Part shown: positions 46,891 to 54,537 of the stretch, piece by piece
How the letters are laid out: the number at the start of each line of letters is the position of its first letter
Numbering within the stretch: position 1 is the stretch's first letter
Assembly: GCF_900188165.1 (NCBI RefSeq)
Contig: NZ_FZOS01000010.1
Span: forward strand, 1-64,000
Direction of reading: 5' to 3'
Source of the DNA: Edaphosphingomonas laterariae
GTDB lineage: Bacteria > Pseudomonadota > Alphaproteobacteria > Sphingomonadales > Sphingomonadaceae
DNA length: 64,000 nucleotides
Position numbers and translations under genes: made by a program
The notes under the pieces: model-generated
Database searches by the model: none
Seen by the model: the letters and a program-made list of their open reading frames with translations, nothing else
Told to the model about the DNA's origin: nothing

Positions 46891-47729
46891 CCCATCTGGC
46901 TCGGGATGAAGCGCAGCTGGAAGTCGTCCCAGCCGCCTTCATAAAGATTGGCGGGCAGCTTGACCGGCGTGCAGCGCAGCACCGCGCGGCGGGCGACGTC
47001 GCTCATCTGCCGCGCGTAGGAACGGTTGCCGTCGTTGATGCCGGTCTGCTCCACCACTTCGGGCGCGACCGCGACGCTGCCGTCCGCCTTGTAGCGCAGG
47101 CGCAGCACCGTCACGATGCTCATCGCCGATGTGCCCTGCAGCGATCCCAGTTCGTAACAGGGCTTGAACTGGCGGGCGAGCGCGGCCGCCAGCCCCTGCA
47201 TCGCAGCCCCACTCACCGCGGCGCGCGGCGTCTTCGCCGTGCCCTTGGGATCGTCGCCAATGCCGTTCAGGAAATTGGCGCCGAGCCGCGATCCTGCCGG
47301 CTTTTCCGCTTTGCCCTTGGCATCGCGATCGGGGCGACGGCGGTCGCCCATGTCCTGCTCTTCCTTCTTGGGCGTCGGCTGCGGCTTTTCGGCCGGCTTG
47401 GGCTTGTCGGCGGGCTTGGGCACCTGCGGCACGTCCGACGCCTTGGGCTTGGCCGCCGGCTCGGGTGCGGGGACAGGCTCGGGCTCGGCCGGCGCGGGTT
47501 CTTCGGGCACGCCCAGTTCGGGCGCTTCGGACGGGGCCGGCGCCTCGACCGAGGGTGTCGGGAAAGCGGAACGCAACCCCACCTCGTCGGTCAGGATCAC
47601 GTCCATCGGTTCATTGACCAGCGGCGGCAGCTTGGCGGTCGAGACGAGGCCGAGCGAGAGCAACGCGAACAGGGCGGCATGCCCCGTCAGCGCGATCCCG
47701 AAACCGGCTTTCTCGGCACGATCGATCAC
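46887..47729 (-). CDS. tolA: Tol-Pal system protein TolA
   Basis: TolA (280 aa) links the TolQR motor to Pal. One N-terminal helix (about 9-30) is followed by a Pro/Glu/Lys-rich periplasmic stalk (about 60-155, with PEPEPVPAPEPAAKPK and KPADKPKPAEKPQPTPKKEE) and a C-terminal domain (about 175-280) ending in GGWDDFQLRFIPSQMG, which binds Pal/TolB. It overlaps tolR and the following lipoprotein gene by four bases each. Confidence 0.92.
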   Translation of the reverse strand: MIDRAEKAGFGIALTGHAALFALLSLGLVSTAKLPPLVNEPMDVILTDEVGLRSAFPTPSVEAPAPSEAPELGVPEEPAPAEPEPVPAPEPAAKPKASDVPQVPKPADKPKPAEKPQPTPKKEEQDMGDRRRPDRDAKGKAEKPAGSRLGANFLNGIGDDPKGTAKTPRAAVSGAAMQGLAAALARQFKPCYELGSLQGTSAMSIVTVLRLRYKADGSVAVAPEVVEQTGINDGNRSYARQMSDVARRAVLRCTPVKLPANLYEGGWDDFQLRFIPSQMG

Positions 47730-48169
47730 GGTTGCTCTTCACCCGCGGTAACGAGCGCGACCTTGTTGAGCCCGGCGCGGTTGAGTTCGCCCATCACCCG
47801 CATCACCCGGCCATAATCGAGCGTGCGATCGGCGCGCAGGAAGATCTGCGGCCCTTCCTTGCCCTTGCCGCGCGTCGCCGCCACCTGCGCCAGCCGGTCG
47901 GCCAGCGCGGCTTCGGCCACTTCCTGATCGTCGAGAAACACCTTGCCGGTCCCGTCGAGCGAGATCTGGATCGGCTGTTCCTTCTGGTCGAGCGCGCCGG
48001 CCCGGCTGTCGGGCAGGTTCACCGGCACCCCGGCGACAAGCAGCGGCGCGGTGATCATGAAGATGATCAGCAACACCAGCATCACGTCGACCAGCGGCGT
48101 GACGTTGATCTCCGCCATCGGCGTGCGCCGGCCGTTGCGGCCGCGCTGCTGCACGGGGCCCATCGCCAT
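47726..48169 (-). CDS. tolR: Tol-Pal system protein TolR (ExbD family)
   Basis: TolR (147 aa), inner-membrane component of the proton-driven TolQR motor. The single helix (about 25-45) holds the essential Asp in INVTPLVDVMLVLLIIFMIT; the periplasmic domain contains VNLPDSRAGALDQKEQPIQI and ends in GLNKVALVT. It overlaps tolA by ATGA and follows tolQ by 46 bases. Confidence 0.96.
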   Translation of the reverse strand: MAMGPVQQRGRNGRRTPMAEINVTPLVDVMLVLLIIFMITAPLLVAGVPVNLPDSRAGALDQKEQPIQISLDGTGKVFLDDQEVAEAALADRLAQVAATRGKGKEGPQIFLRADRTLDYGRVMRVMGELNRAGLNKVALVTAGEEQP

Positions 48170-48215
48170 CAGACGCGGCCCGGCAGGCGCGAAGCGCGGT
48201 TCGTCCAGCCGCGCA

Positions 48216-48902
48216 TCAGGCTTCCACTTCCAGTTCGCGGCTCAGCGTCGCGTGGAAGCCGTCGGCGAAGCGGTGGAGGCGCGCCTCCACCTTGTTCAGC
48301 ACATGGGTCAGCCGGTTATAGGCGATGACCGCGGGGATCGCGGCGAACAGGCCGAGCGCGGTGGCGAACAACGCCTCCGCGATGCCCGGCGCCACCACGC
48401 CGAGCGAGGTGTTCTGCTGCGCGGCGATGTCGGTGAAGCTCTTCATGATGCCCCACACCGTGCCGAACAGGCCGACGAACGGCGCGACCGAACCGATGGT
48501 GGCGAGGATGTTGAGCCGGTCGGACAGCTTGTCCACCTCGGCGGCGACGGCGGCGCCCATGGTCGTCGCCAGCCGCGCGCGCGTACCTTCACGGTCGACG
48601 GCGCGGCCCTTGGTCGAACGGCGCCATTCGGCAACGCCGGCCGAAAACACCTTGGCGCTCGGCAGGTCGGCGCGGCCGGGGCCGTCGTAAAAGCGGTCGA
48701 TATCCTCCGCCTTCCAGAAATCCCGCTCGAAGGCCTCATTGGCCTTGGCGATCTTCTTCAGGCGCATGCCGTGGGCCAGGATGATCGTCCAGGTCCAGAT
48801 GCTTGCCAGCACCAGCCCGATCATCACCGCCTTCACGACAAAATCGGCCTGCATGAACAATGTGACGGGGGACAGCAGCGATTCCGTCGGCGCGATGGTC
48901 AT
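48216..48902 (-). CDS. tolQ: Tol-Pal system protein TolQ (ExbB/MotA family)
   Basis: TolQ (228 aa), proton channel subunit with three helices (about 18-38, 130-155, 170-195). The conserved block [14 protein letters not shown] and the later [21 protein letters not shown] include the Thr residues lining the proton path. The large cytoplasmic loop lies between helices 1 and 2. It starts inside the end of ybgC (four-base overlap). Confidence 0.96.
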   Translation of the reverse strand: MTIAPTESLLSPVTLFMQADFVVKAVMIGLVLASIWTWTIILAHGMRLKKIAKANEAFERDFWKAEDIDRFYDGPGRADLPSAKVFSAGVAEWRRSTKGRAVDREGTRARLATTMGAAVAAEVDKLSDRLNILATIGSVAPFVGLFGTVWGIMKSFTDIAAQQNTSLGVVAPGIAEALFATALGLFAAIPAVIAYNRLTHVLNKVEARLHRFADGFHATLSRELEVEA

Positions 48903-49363
48903 GATGGTATCTGATTCCCTTTCAGCCGTTCGAATATTTCGATCCAGCCACGCGGCTGCCGCCGTGGCCGACCATCGGGGGAGAGGAAGGCTGCGGTGAC
49001 ATCCGCTTCGGCCACTACCTCATCACCGCGCATGACTCTCTGATGAATGACGCAGGATGCTGCGCGAATTTCCCGCACGCGGGAGAGGATCAGCAGCGCA
49101 TCGTCCAGTTTTGCCGGCCGGCGATAGCGGATCGCGAGGTCGGCGACCGCATAATAGCCTTCATCCCCTTCCTGCGCGGCGCGCTGGTCGATCCCGGCGA
49201 CGCGCAGCATGTCGCTCCGCGCGCGTTCCATGAACCGCAGATAATTGGCGTGATAGACCACGCCGGTCAGGTCGGTATCCTCGAAATAGACGCGCAGCGC
49301 GAAGCGATGCTCGCCATCCACGAAGCGCCCTGCGAACGGCCGATCCTCTGCGTCCTTAACCAT
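48899..49363 (-). CDS. ybgC: Tol-Pal associated acyl-CoA thioesterase
   Basis: YbgC (154 aa), a hotdog-fold acyl-CoA thioesterase conserved at the start of tol-pal operons. The signature RVYFEDTDLTGVVYHANYLRF carries the catalytic Asp near residue 31, and FMERARSDMLRVAGI follows. In E. coli YbgC interacts with acyl carrier protein and lipid-synthesis enzymes. It is 60 bases downstream of ruvB and overlaps tolQ. Confidence 0.94.
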   Translation of the reverse strand: MVKDAEDRPFAGRFVDGEHRFALRVYFEDTDLTGVVYHANYLRFMERARSDMLRVAGIDQRAAQEGDEGYYAVADLAIRYRRPAKLDDALLILSRVREIRAASCVIHQRVMRGDEVVAEADVTAAFLSPDGRPRRQPRGWIEIFERLKGNQIPS

Positions 49364-49423
49364 CGACCGGGGTCTAACCGCTCCGATTCACCATCGGAAC
49401 CCCAAAGATGGCCTTGGCGGCGC

Positions 49424-50452
49424 CTATTTGGCGTCGAACAGCCCCGCTTCGGCGCCAGGCGGTGGGTTGAGGCCGAGATGCTTCCAGCCGAGCGCGTTCA
49501 GGCAACGACCCCGCGCCGTCCGCGCGATCAGGCCGAGCTGGATCAGATAGGGCTCGATCACTTCCTCGATCGTGTCGCGCGGTTCGGAAAGGCCCGCCGC
49601 CAGCGTTTCCACCCCCACCGGCCCGCCGCGATAGATGTCGGCGATCATGTGGAGGTAGCGCCGGTCCATCGCGTCGAGGCCGAGATGATCGACCTCCAGC
49701 CGGTTGAGCGCGCTATCCGCCGCCTTGCGATCGACGACGGCGGCACCCGCGACATCGGCGAAATCGCGCACCCGGCGCAGCAGCCGGCCCGCGATACGCG
49801 GCGTGCCGCGCGCGCGCCGGGCGATTTCCGCCGCGCCGTCGGGGGCGATGGCAAGGCCCAGCAGCCCGGCCGCGCGCGTCACCACGCGTTCCAGTTCGTC
49901 CACCGTGTAGAATTGCAGGCGGACGGGGATGCCGAAGCGATCGCGCAGCGGCGTGGTGATCAGCCCCTGTCGCGTCGTGGCGCCGACCAGCGTGAAGCGC
50001 GGCAGATCGATGCGCACCGATCGCGCCGACGGCCCTTCGCCGATCATCAGATCGAGCGCACGATCCTCCATCGCCGGATAGAGCACTTCTTCCACCGCCG
50101 GATTAAGCCGGTGGATCTCGTCGATGAACAGCACGTCGCCATCTTCGAGATTGGTGAGCAATGCGGCGAGATCGCCGGCCTTGGCGATCACCGGGCCGGA
50201 CGTCGCGCGGAAGCCCGATCCCATCTCCTTGGCGATGATCTGGGCGAGCGTGGTCTTGCCCAGCCCCGGCGGGCCGAAGAACAGGACATGATCGAGCGCA
50301 TCGCCGCGTGTCCGCGCCGCCTCGATAAAGACGCGCAGATTTTCGCGCGCGGCCTTCTGCCCGACGAAATCGTCGAGGCTCTTGGGACGCAGCGCCGCAT
50401 CCACATCCTCGGGGCGGCGGGCGGCGGTCAGGATACGGTCGCTATCGGTCAC
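49424..50452 (-). CDS. ruvB: Holliday junction branch migration helicase RuvB
   Basis: RuvB (342 aa), hexameric AAA+ motor of branch migration. Walker A is [13 protein letters not shown] (60-67), Walker [11 protein letters not shown], sensor 1 LVGATTRQG, the arginine-finger region is present, and the C-terminal winged helix ends with the [15 protein letters not shown] segment. A GTG start (50452) is used because homologues begin [16 protein letters not shown]; the ATG at 50590 lies in sequence without homology. RuvA, the partner normally encoded directly upstream, is 12.9 kb away at 63384. Confidence 0.96.
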   Translation of the reverse strand: MTDSDRILTAARRPEDVDAALRPKSLDDFVGQKAARENLRVFIEAARTRGDALDHVLFFGPPGLGKTTLAQIIAKEMGSGFRATSGPVIAKAGDLAALLTNLEDGDVLFIDEIHRLNPAVEEVLYPAMEDRALDLMIGEGPSARSVRIDLPRFTLVGATTRQGLITTPLRDRFGIPVRLQFYTVDELERVVTRAAGLLGLAIAPDGAAEIARRARGTPRIAGRLLRRVRDFADVAGAAVVDRKAADSALNRLEVDHLGLDAMDRRYLHMIADIYRGGPVGVETLAAGLSEPRDTIEEVIEPYLIQLGLIARTARGRCLNALGWKHLGLNPPPGAEAGLFDAK

Positions 50453-50678
50453 GCTGCTGCCGTAGCGGGCCGTGGCGCGGCTTGTCGAGGGCGATGCGCG
50501 TCGCGCCGGCCGACGAGGTTGAGGAAGTTGAGGATTGCCATCCGCTTCGTTGCGGGGGCACACATGGCCGGCCGGAACGGATGCGGGCAAAGGCGCGTCG
50601 GATTGTCACCACCGGCACGCTGCCACGCCAAATCCAACATTGCCAGTGGCGGCAGGGCGCAAGAGGGGGGAGCAAGCG

Positions 50679-51803
50679 ATGGAGATCACGCGACGCGACA
50701 TGCTGGCGGGTGCCGCCGCCTTCGCCCTCGCATCCCGCGCAGGGGCCGCGCCGCCAGCGGGCATCCCCGACAAAAGCTATCGCAGCGCCTTCGTGATCGA
50801 CGGGCTGGGCGCGATCAGCGATCCCGATTTCAAGCCGGGCATGACCCGCTTCACCCCGCGCGGGCTGGCCGAGATGCGCGCATCGGGGCTGACCGCGGTG
50901 CACATGACGGTCGCCAATCCGGGCAATGAGGCGACGCTGGAACAGGCCGTGCAGGAAATAGCCGGCGGCGACCAGATCATCGCCGACAATGCCGACATCC
51001 TGCTCCACGCGCGCACCGTGGCGGATATCCGCGCGGCCAAGGCGTCGGGCCGGATCGCGATCGTCTATGGCCTGCAGGACAGCGCGTTGATCGGCCCGAT
51101 GCTCGATCGCGTCAGCCTGTTCAGGGGGCTCGGCATCCGCGTGATCCAGCTCACCTATAATCTGCGCAACCTTGCCGGCGATGGATCGCTGGAACCGGCC
51201 AATGGCGGCCTGTCAAAGCTCGGCCGCGCGACGATCGAGCGGATCGAGGCGGAAAAGCTGCTGCTCGATCTGTCGCATGGCGGCCAGCGGACGATCGCCG
51301 AGGGGATCGCTGCGGCCAAGCGCCCGCTGACGATCAGCCACACCGGCTGCCGATCGCTGCACGACAATCCCCGCAATGTGTGGGACGCCGAACTGAAGGC
51401 GCTGGCCGACAAGGGTGGCGTCGCCGGCATCTACTGGATGCCGTTCCTGGTGCCCGGCGGCAAGGCGAGCGGCGACGATCTGGTGCGCCACATGGCGCAT
51501 GCGGTGAACGTCTGCGGCGAAGATCATGTCGCGATCGGCACCGATGGCATGCTGTCCGCCACCGTGATCGACGACAAGGCCCGCGCGGCGCAGAAGAAAT
51601 TCTACGAAGACCGCGCCGCCAAGGGGATCGCGGCGCCCGGCGAAGGCGCCGACATCTTCAACATCGTCCGCGATTTCGACACGCATATGCGCTTCCGCCA
51701 ACTGGCCGACGCCCTCGCCCGCGCCGGTTGGCCAACCACGCGGATCGAAAAGGTGCTGGGCGCCAATCTGATGCGGCTTTATGGCGAGGTATGGGGCGCC
51801 TGA
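50679..51803 (+). CDS. exported M19-like (renal dipeptidase family) protein, Tat signal
   Basis: A 374-aa M19-peptidase-family protein with a twin-arginine signal (ITRRDMLAGAAAFALAS). The M19 barrel is recognisable from LLLDLSHGGQRT (His200) and TISHTGCRSLHDNPRN (His221), which hold two metal-ligand histidines, and GTDGM later. But the N-terminal HxD metal pair (normally DGHxD) is replaced by IDGLGAI (40-46), and the bridging glutamate position reads YGLQDS (130-135). It may bind a single metal or act on another substrate. Folded export by Tat suggests the metal is inserted in the cytoplasm. Confidence 0.8.
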   Translation: MEITRRDMLAGAAAFALASRAGAAPPAGIPDKSYRSAFVIDGLGAISDPDFKPGMTRFTPRGLAEMRASGLTAVHMTVANPGNEATLEQAVQEIAGGDQIIADNADILLHARTVADIRAAKASGRIAIVYGLQDSALIGPMLDRVSLFRGLGIRVIQLTYNLRNLAGDGSLEPANGGLSKLGRATIERIEAEKLLLDLSHGGQRTIAEGIAAAKRPLTISHTGCRSLHDNPRNVWDAELKALADKGGVAGIYWMPFLVPGGKASGDDLVRHMAHAVNVCGEDHVAIGTDGMLSATVIDDKARAAQKKFYEDRAAKGIAAPGEGADIFNIVRDFDTHMRFRQLADALARAGWPTTRIEKVLGANLMRLYGEVWGA

Positions 51804-51871
51804 ACCGCCCGGACCAAGCCGGATCACGCCGCTATCCGGTCTTGGCCCGCAAATCCTGACGGTCAGGACAC

Positions 51872-51888
51872 GCCGACGTTGCGGACAT
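51872..51888. repeat. short repeat, left flank of orphan gene 2
   Basis: GCCGACGTTGCGGACAT, one mismatch from the unit at 33471-33487, lies 13 bases from the end of the orphan gene at 51902. Confidence 0.55.
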
Positions 51889-51901
51889 TAGCTTCTGGTC
51901 C

Positions 51902-52231
51902 CTAGTCGGCCCGACGCCACCACAGTGCATCTACGCGGACGCTAAGAGGCGGACGGTCGCAGAACACGAGGTCGAGTTGGTCACCCCTCAGCGCCACTTC
52001 GCTTATCCAGCCGCCAGTCGCGGCACTCGGCGCATCTTCTGTGATAGGAAATCCCTCTACAACTAAGGTGCCGGGTGCTGCCTGCCCTTCAGGTTGACTG
52101 ATGCCTCGCTCGTTCACCCATTCATCATCGAACGCAATTTCGAGATTTGACCCCACTGCTCGCACATCGAGCACGCGAGCATCGTGAAGGCCGCCTCGCT
52201 CGCATAGCCACTCCGACGTAACTGATTGCAT
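51902..52231 (-). CDS. hypothetical protein, orphan gene framed by short repeats
   Basis: A 109-aa soluble protein starting MQSVTSEWLCERGGLHDARVL. It has alternating strand-like segments (VRAVGSNLEIAFDDEW, GTLVVEGFPI, GWISEVALRGDQLDLVF) and ends VDALWWRRAD, a pattern resembling small all-beta immunity-like proteins; no family is recognised. The base composition is lower in GC than the neighbours. It lies alone between an M19-like gene and a repeat-rich spacer. Confidence 0.62.
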   Translation of the reverse strand: MQSVTSEWLCERGGLHDARVLDVRAVGSNLEIAFDDEWVNERGISQPEGQAAPGTLVVEGFPITEDAPSAATGGWISEVALRGDQLDLVFCDRPPLSVRVDALWWRRAD

Positions 52232-52270
52232 GATGAGCCTCCGCCACGCCGTTCTGCCATGAGTTTCCTA

Positions 52271-52291
52271 ATGTCCGCTTTCCCCGACTTT
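52271..52291. repeat. short repeat, right flank of orphan gene 2
   Basis: ATGTCCGCTTTCCCCGACTTT (written here in two parts: ATGTCCGCTTT, CCCCGACTTT) mirrors the unit at 34036-34055 and starts 40 bases upstream of the orphan gene. Confidence 0.55.
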
Positions 52292-52430
52292 GCCGCCGTC
52301 AAGCGGCGTGACTGGGCCTCCGGTTTCCCGACTGTCAGCTTTCCGAGACCGGACAGGCAGATATCGGCCAGCGATTTCTGCCTTTGTCGGGACACTCGCA
52401 CTTTGCGGTCGTCGTTTACTGAACTTCCAC

Positions 52431-52597
52431 CTCGTCACCCCGGACTTGTTCCGGGGTCCACCTTGCAGCACACATCGCCATCGATGATCGAGCGGGACAA
52501 TCTGCCATGGAATGACCTGGCGGGGTCTTTCGGGTTGGAGCTGCTGGCGGCAGCGCCTGCGTGGCGGTGGACCCCGGAACAAGTCCGGGGAGACGAG
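52431..52597. repeat. REP-like element with 32-bp inverted arms
   Basis: The left arm 52431-52462 (CTCGTCACCCCGGACTTG through TCCACC) and the right arm 52566-52597 are inverted copies matching at 31 of 32 positions, with 103 bases between. Each arm also has an internal CCCCGGA/TCCGGGG palindrome. This is the GGACTTGTTCC variety of the REP family also seen at 21015 and 29889. Confidence 0.82.
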
Positions 52598-52778
52598 ACG
52601 AAGCTGGTCCACTTTTCCCGACTAAGCCGCCGCCGGGACGTCGCCAAACACCCCTTCCAACCCGACTGTCGTTAAGCGTCGGCGCTTGCCCGCGAGGGCG
52701 GATGAAAATACCGGTCAGGCTGGCGCTTGCAGAGCCGCCGCGCCTGAACCAGGTTGCCAGCGGCACCAACTGGTATCG

Positions 52779-53708
52779 GTGAAAGCGCTTCCCTTGCCCC
52801 ATAAACCCCGCATCCTCTGCCTCGTTCGTGATCCCGCGCACTGGCTGCTCGACAATCTTGCCGACCATTTCGCGCTTTGCGACGAACCCGCGCCGGGCAT
52901 CGAGGTGGTGATGACCGGCGGCAGCGAAGGCATCGACGCGGCGATGATCGATCGCCTGCCCGATCTGAAGCTGATCGCGGTCTGCGCGGTCGGCTATGAC
53001 AAGGTGGACGTGGCTTATGCGCAGGCGCGCGGCGTGGCCGTGACCAATACGCCGGACGTGCTGACCGACGACACCGCCGATACCGCGATCGCGCTGATGT
53101 TCGCGGTCTATCGCCGCGTGCCGCAATATGATCGCTATCTCCGCGATGGCCGCTGGGTGGCGGAGGGTGCGCCGCCGCTGACGCGGAAGCTGACCGGGCA
53201 GCGGATCGGCATCCTCGGCCTGGGACGGATCGGCAGCGCGATCGCGCGGCGCTGCGAACCCTTCGCAGGAGAGATTGCATATCATTCGCGACGCGAGGTG
53301 GCGGACGCGCCCTATCGCTATGCACCGAGCGCAGTCGCGCTGGCGGCCAGCGTCGACCTGCTGGTCGTCGCCACCACGGGCGGGGCGGCGACCGCCGGGC
53401 TGGTCGACCGCGCCGTGCTCGATGCACTCGGCGCGCGCGGCACGCTGATCAACATCGCGCGCGGATCGGTGGTGGACGAGGGCGCACTGGTCGCCGCGCT
53501 GGCCGAGGGACGGCTGGGCGCCGCCGGACTCGACGTTTTTGCGAACGAACCGCATGTGCCCACAGCGCTTCTGGATATGGAGAATGTCGTGCTGCTGCCG
53601 CATCAGGGCAGCGCGACCGTGGAGACGCGCCGGGCGATGGCCGATCTCGCAATCGCCAATATCGAGGCGTTTTTCGCCAAGAAACCGTTGCTGTCGCCCG
53701 TGGCGTGA
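52779..53708 (+). CDS. D-2-hydroxyacid dehydrogenase (NAD-dependent)
   Basis: A 309-aa D-isomer-specific 2-hydroxyacid dehydrogenase, similar to glyoxylate/hydroxypyruvate reductases. The Rossmann motif is GILGLGRIGSAIARR; catalytic Arg lies in NIARGSVVDE, catalytic Glu in the segment VFANEP and catalytic His in LLPHQGSAT. A GTG start is chosen; no ATG fits. The actual 2-oxoacid is undetermined. It stands between a repeat-rich spacer and a convergent TetR gene. Confidence 0.88.
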   Translation: MKALPLPHKPRILCLVRDPAHWLLDNLADHFALCDEPAPGIEVVMTGGSEGIDAAMIDRLPDLKLIAVCAVGYDKVDVAYAQARGVAVTNTPDVLTDDTADTAIALMFAVYRRVPQYDRYLRDGRWVAEGAPPLTRKLTGQRIGILGLGRIGSAIARRCEPFAGEIAYHSRREVADAPYRYAPSAVALAASVDLLVVATTGGAATAGLVDRAVLDALGARGTLINIARGSVVDEGALVAALAEGRLGAAGLDVFANEPHVPTALLDMENVVLLPHQGSATVETRRAMADLAIANIEAFFAKKPLLSPVA

Positions 53709-53751
53709 GGGGAAGCCCCCTGCCCCGACTTTCCCGTCTTTCGCCGGCGGT

Positions 53752-54420
53752 TCAGGCCCTGCCGGTAATGAAGCCGGCCATCTCCTTCACCAGCAGGTCG
53801 ACATAGATCGCCGCCTCGGCGGTGGAGAGGGCGCCGTTCACCGATACATCGCCGCAGACCTGATCGATGCGGCGGAGCAGCAGGTGGGCACGGGCGCGCT
53901 CGATCTGCTGTGCCGGTGTTTCGCCGCGCGCCATGGCGAAGCCGCCGACGCCGGCCGCGCTCAACCGATCGATCAGCGCATCGCGATCATCGTGCAGGCG
54001 CTGGCGGAAGCTGGGCTCGAAGATTTCGAGCTGGCCGACCAGCGAGGTGACATAGCCATGATCGACATAGAGCGCGGCGAGAGTGCCGACCCACGCCTTG
54101 AGGCCGGACGCATCGCGGCCGTCGCCCGTGGCGAGTCGATCGAACAGGCCCTGCCAGTCGGCAGCGATCCCGTCATAGATGGCGAGCGCCAGCGCCAGCT
54201 TGGATTCGAAGTGCATGTAGAATGTGGCGCGGCTGATGCCGGCGGCGCGGATGATGTCGTCGATCGTGGCATAGACATAGGGCGTCGCCGAAAACACGTC
54301 GCCCGCCGCCGCCAGGATCGCCGCGCGCGTCTGCCGGCGCTTTTCTTCCTGAAAGGCGGTGCGCCCGCCGGGACGGCCCCGGCCGGGCAGCCGCTTGGCG
54401 GTGGGGGCGGGTGCGTTCAT
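53752..54420 (-). CDS. TetR family transcriptional regulator
   Basis: A 222-aa TetR-type repressor. The N-terminal helix-turn-helix (about 25-75) reads TRAAILAAAGDVFSATPYVYATIDDI in two parts and AAGISRATFYMHFESK, the recognition helix. The C-terminal ligand-binding part is helical and undetermined. It is divergent from the flavoprotein operon, with a palindrome in the 117-base spacer, so it very likely controls that operon in response to its substrate. Confidence 0.9.
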   Translation of the reverse strand: MNAPAPTAKRLPGRGRPGGRTAFQEEKRRQTRAAILAAAGDVFSATPYVYATIDDIIRAAGISRATFYMHFESKLALALAIYDGIAADWQGLFDRLATGDGRDASGLKAWVGTLAALYVDHGYVTSLVGQLEIFEPSFRQRLHDDRDALIDRLSAAGVGGFAMARGETPAQQIERARAHLLLRRIDQVCGDVSVNGALSTAEAAIYVDLLVKEMAGFITGRA

Positions 54421-54484
54421 CTGCGATCCTTTTCCGATCGGCCGCTGTTGCCCGCTGCGGCCATGCTTTGCAATAGAACGTTTG

Positions 54485-54498
54485 ACTGAACTATCAGT
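54485..54498. promoter_or_regulatory. operator candidate in the TetR-flavoprotein spacer
   Basis: ACTGA-ACTA-TCAGT is a perfect 5-bp inverted repeat with a 4-base centre, lying between the divergent TetR gene and the flavoprotein gene, 40 bases before the latter. A TTGACT overlapping its left side could be a -35 element for the operon. Confidence 0.5.
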
Positions 54499-54537
54499 AT
54501 GCCATAGCCCATCGGCCAAGACAAAAGAGGATGCGGC

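Larger units (their letters stand above)
52232..52778. other. long non-coding spacer with repeats
   Basis: This 547-base stretch has no credible gene in any frame. It contains the right-hand short repeat of orphan gene 2 (52271-52291), a GCCGTCAAGCGGC mini-palindrome just after it, and a large REP-like inverted repeat (52431-52597). It looks like an accumulation site of small repeats near a rearrangement point. Confidence 0.6.
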
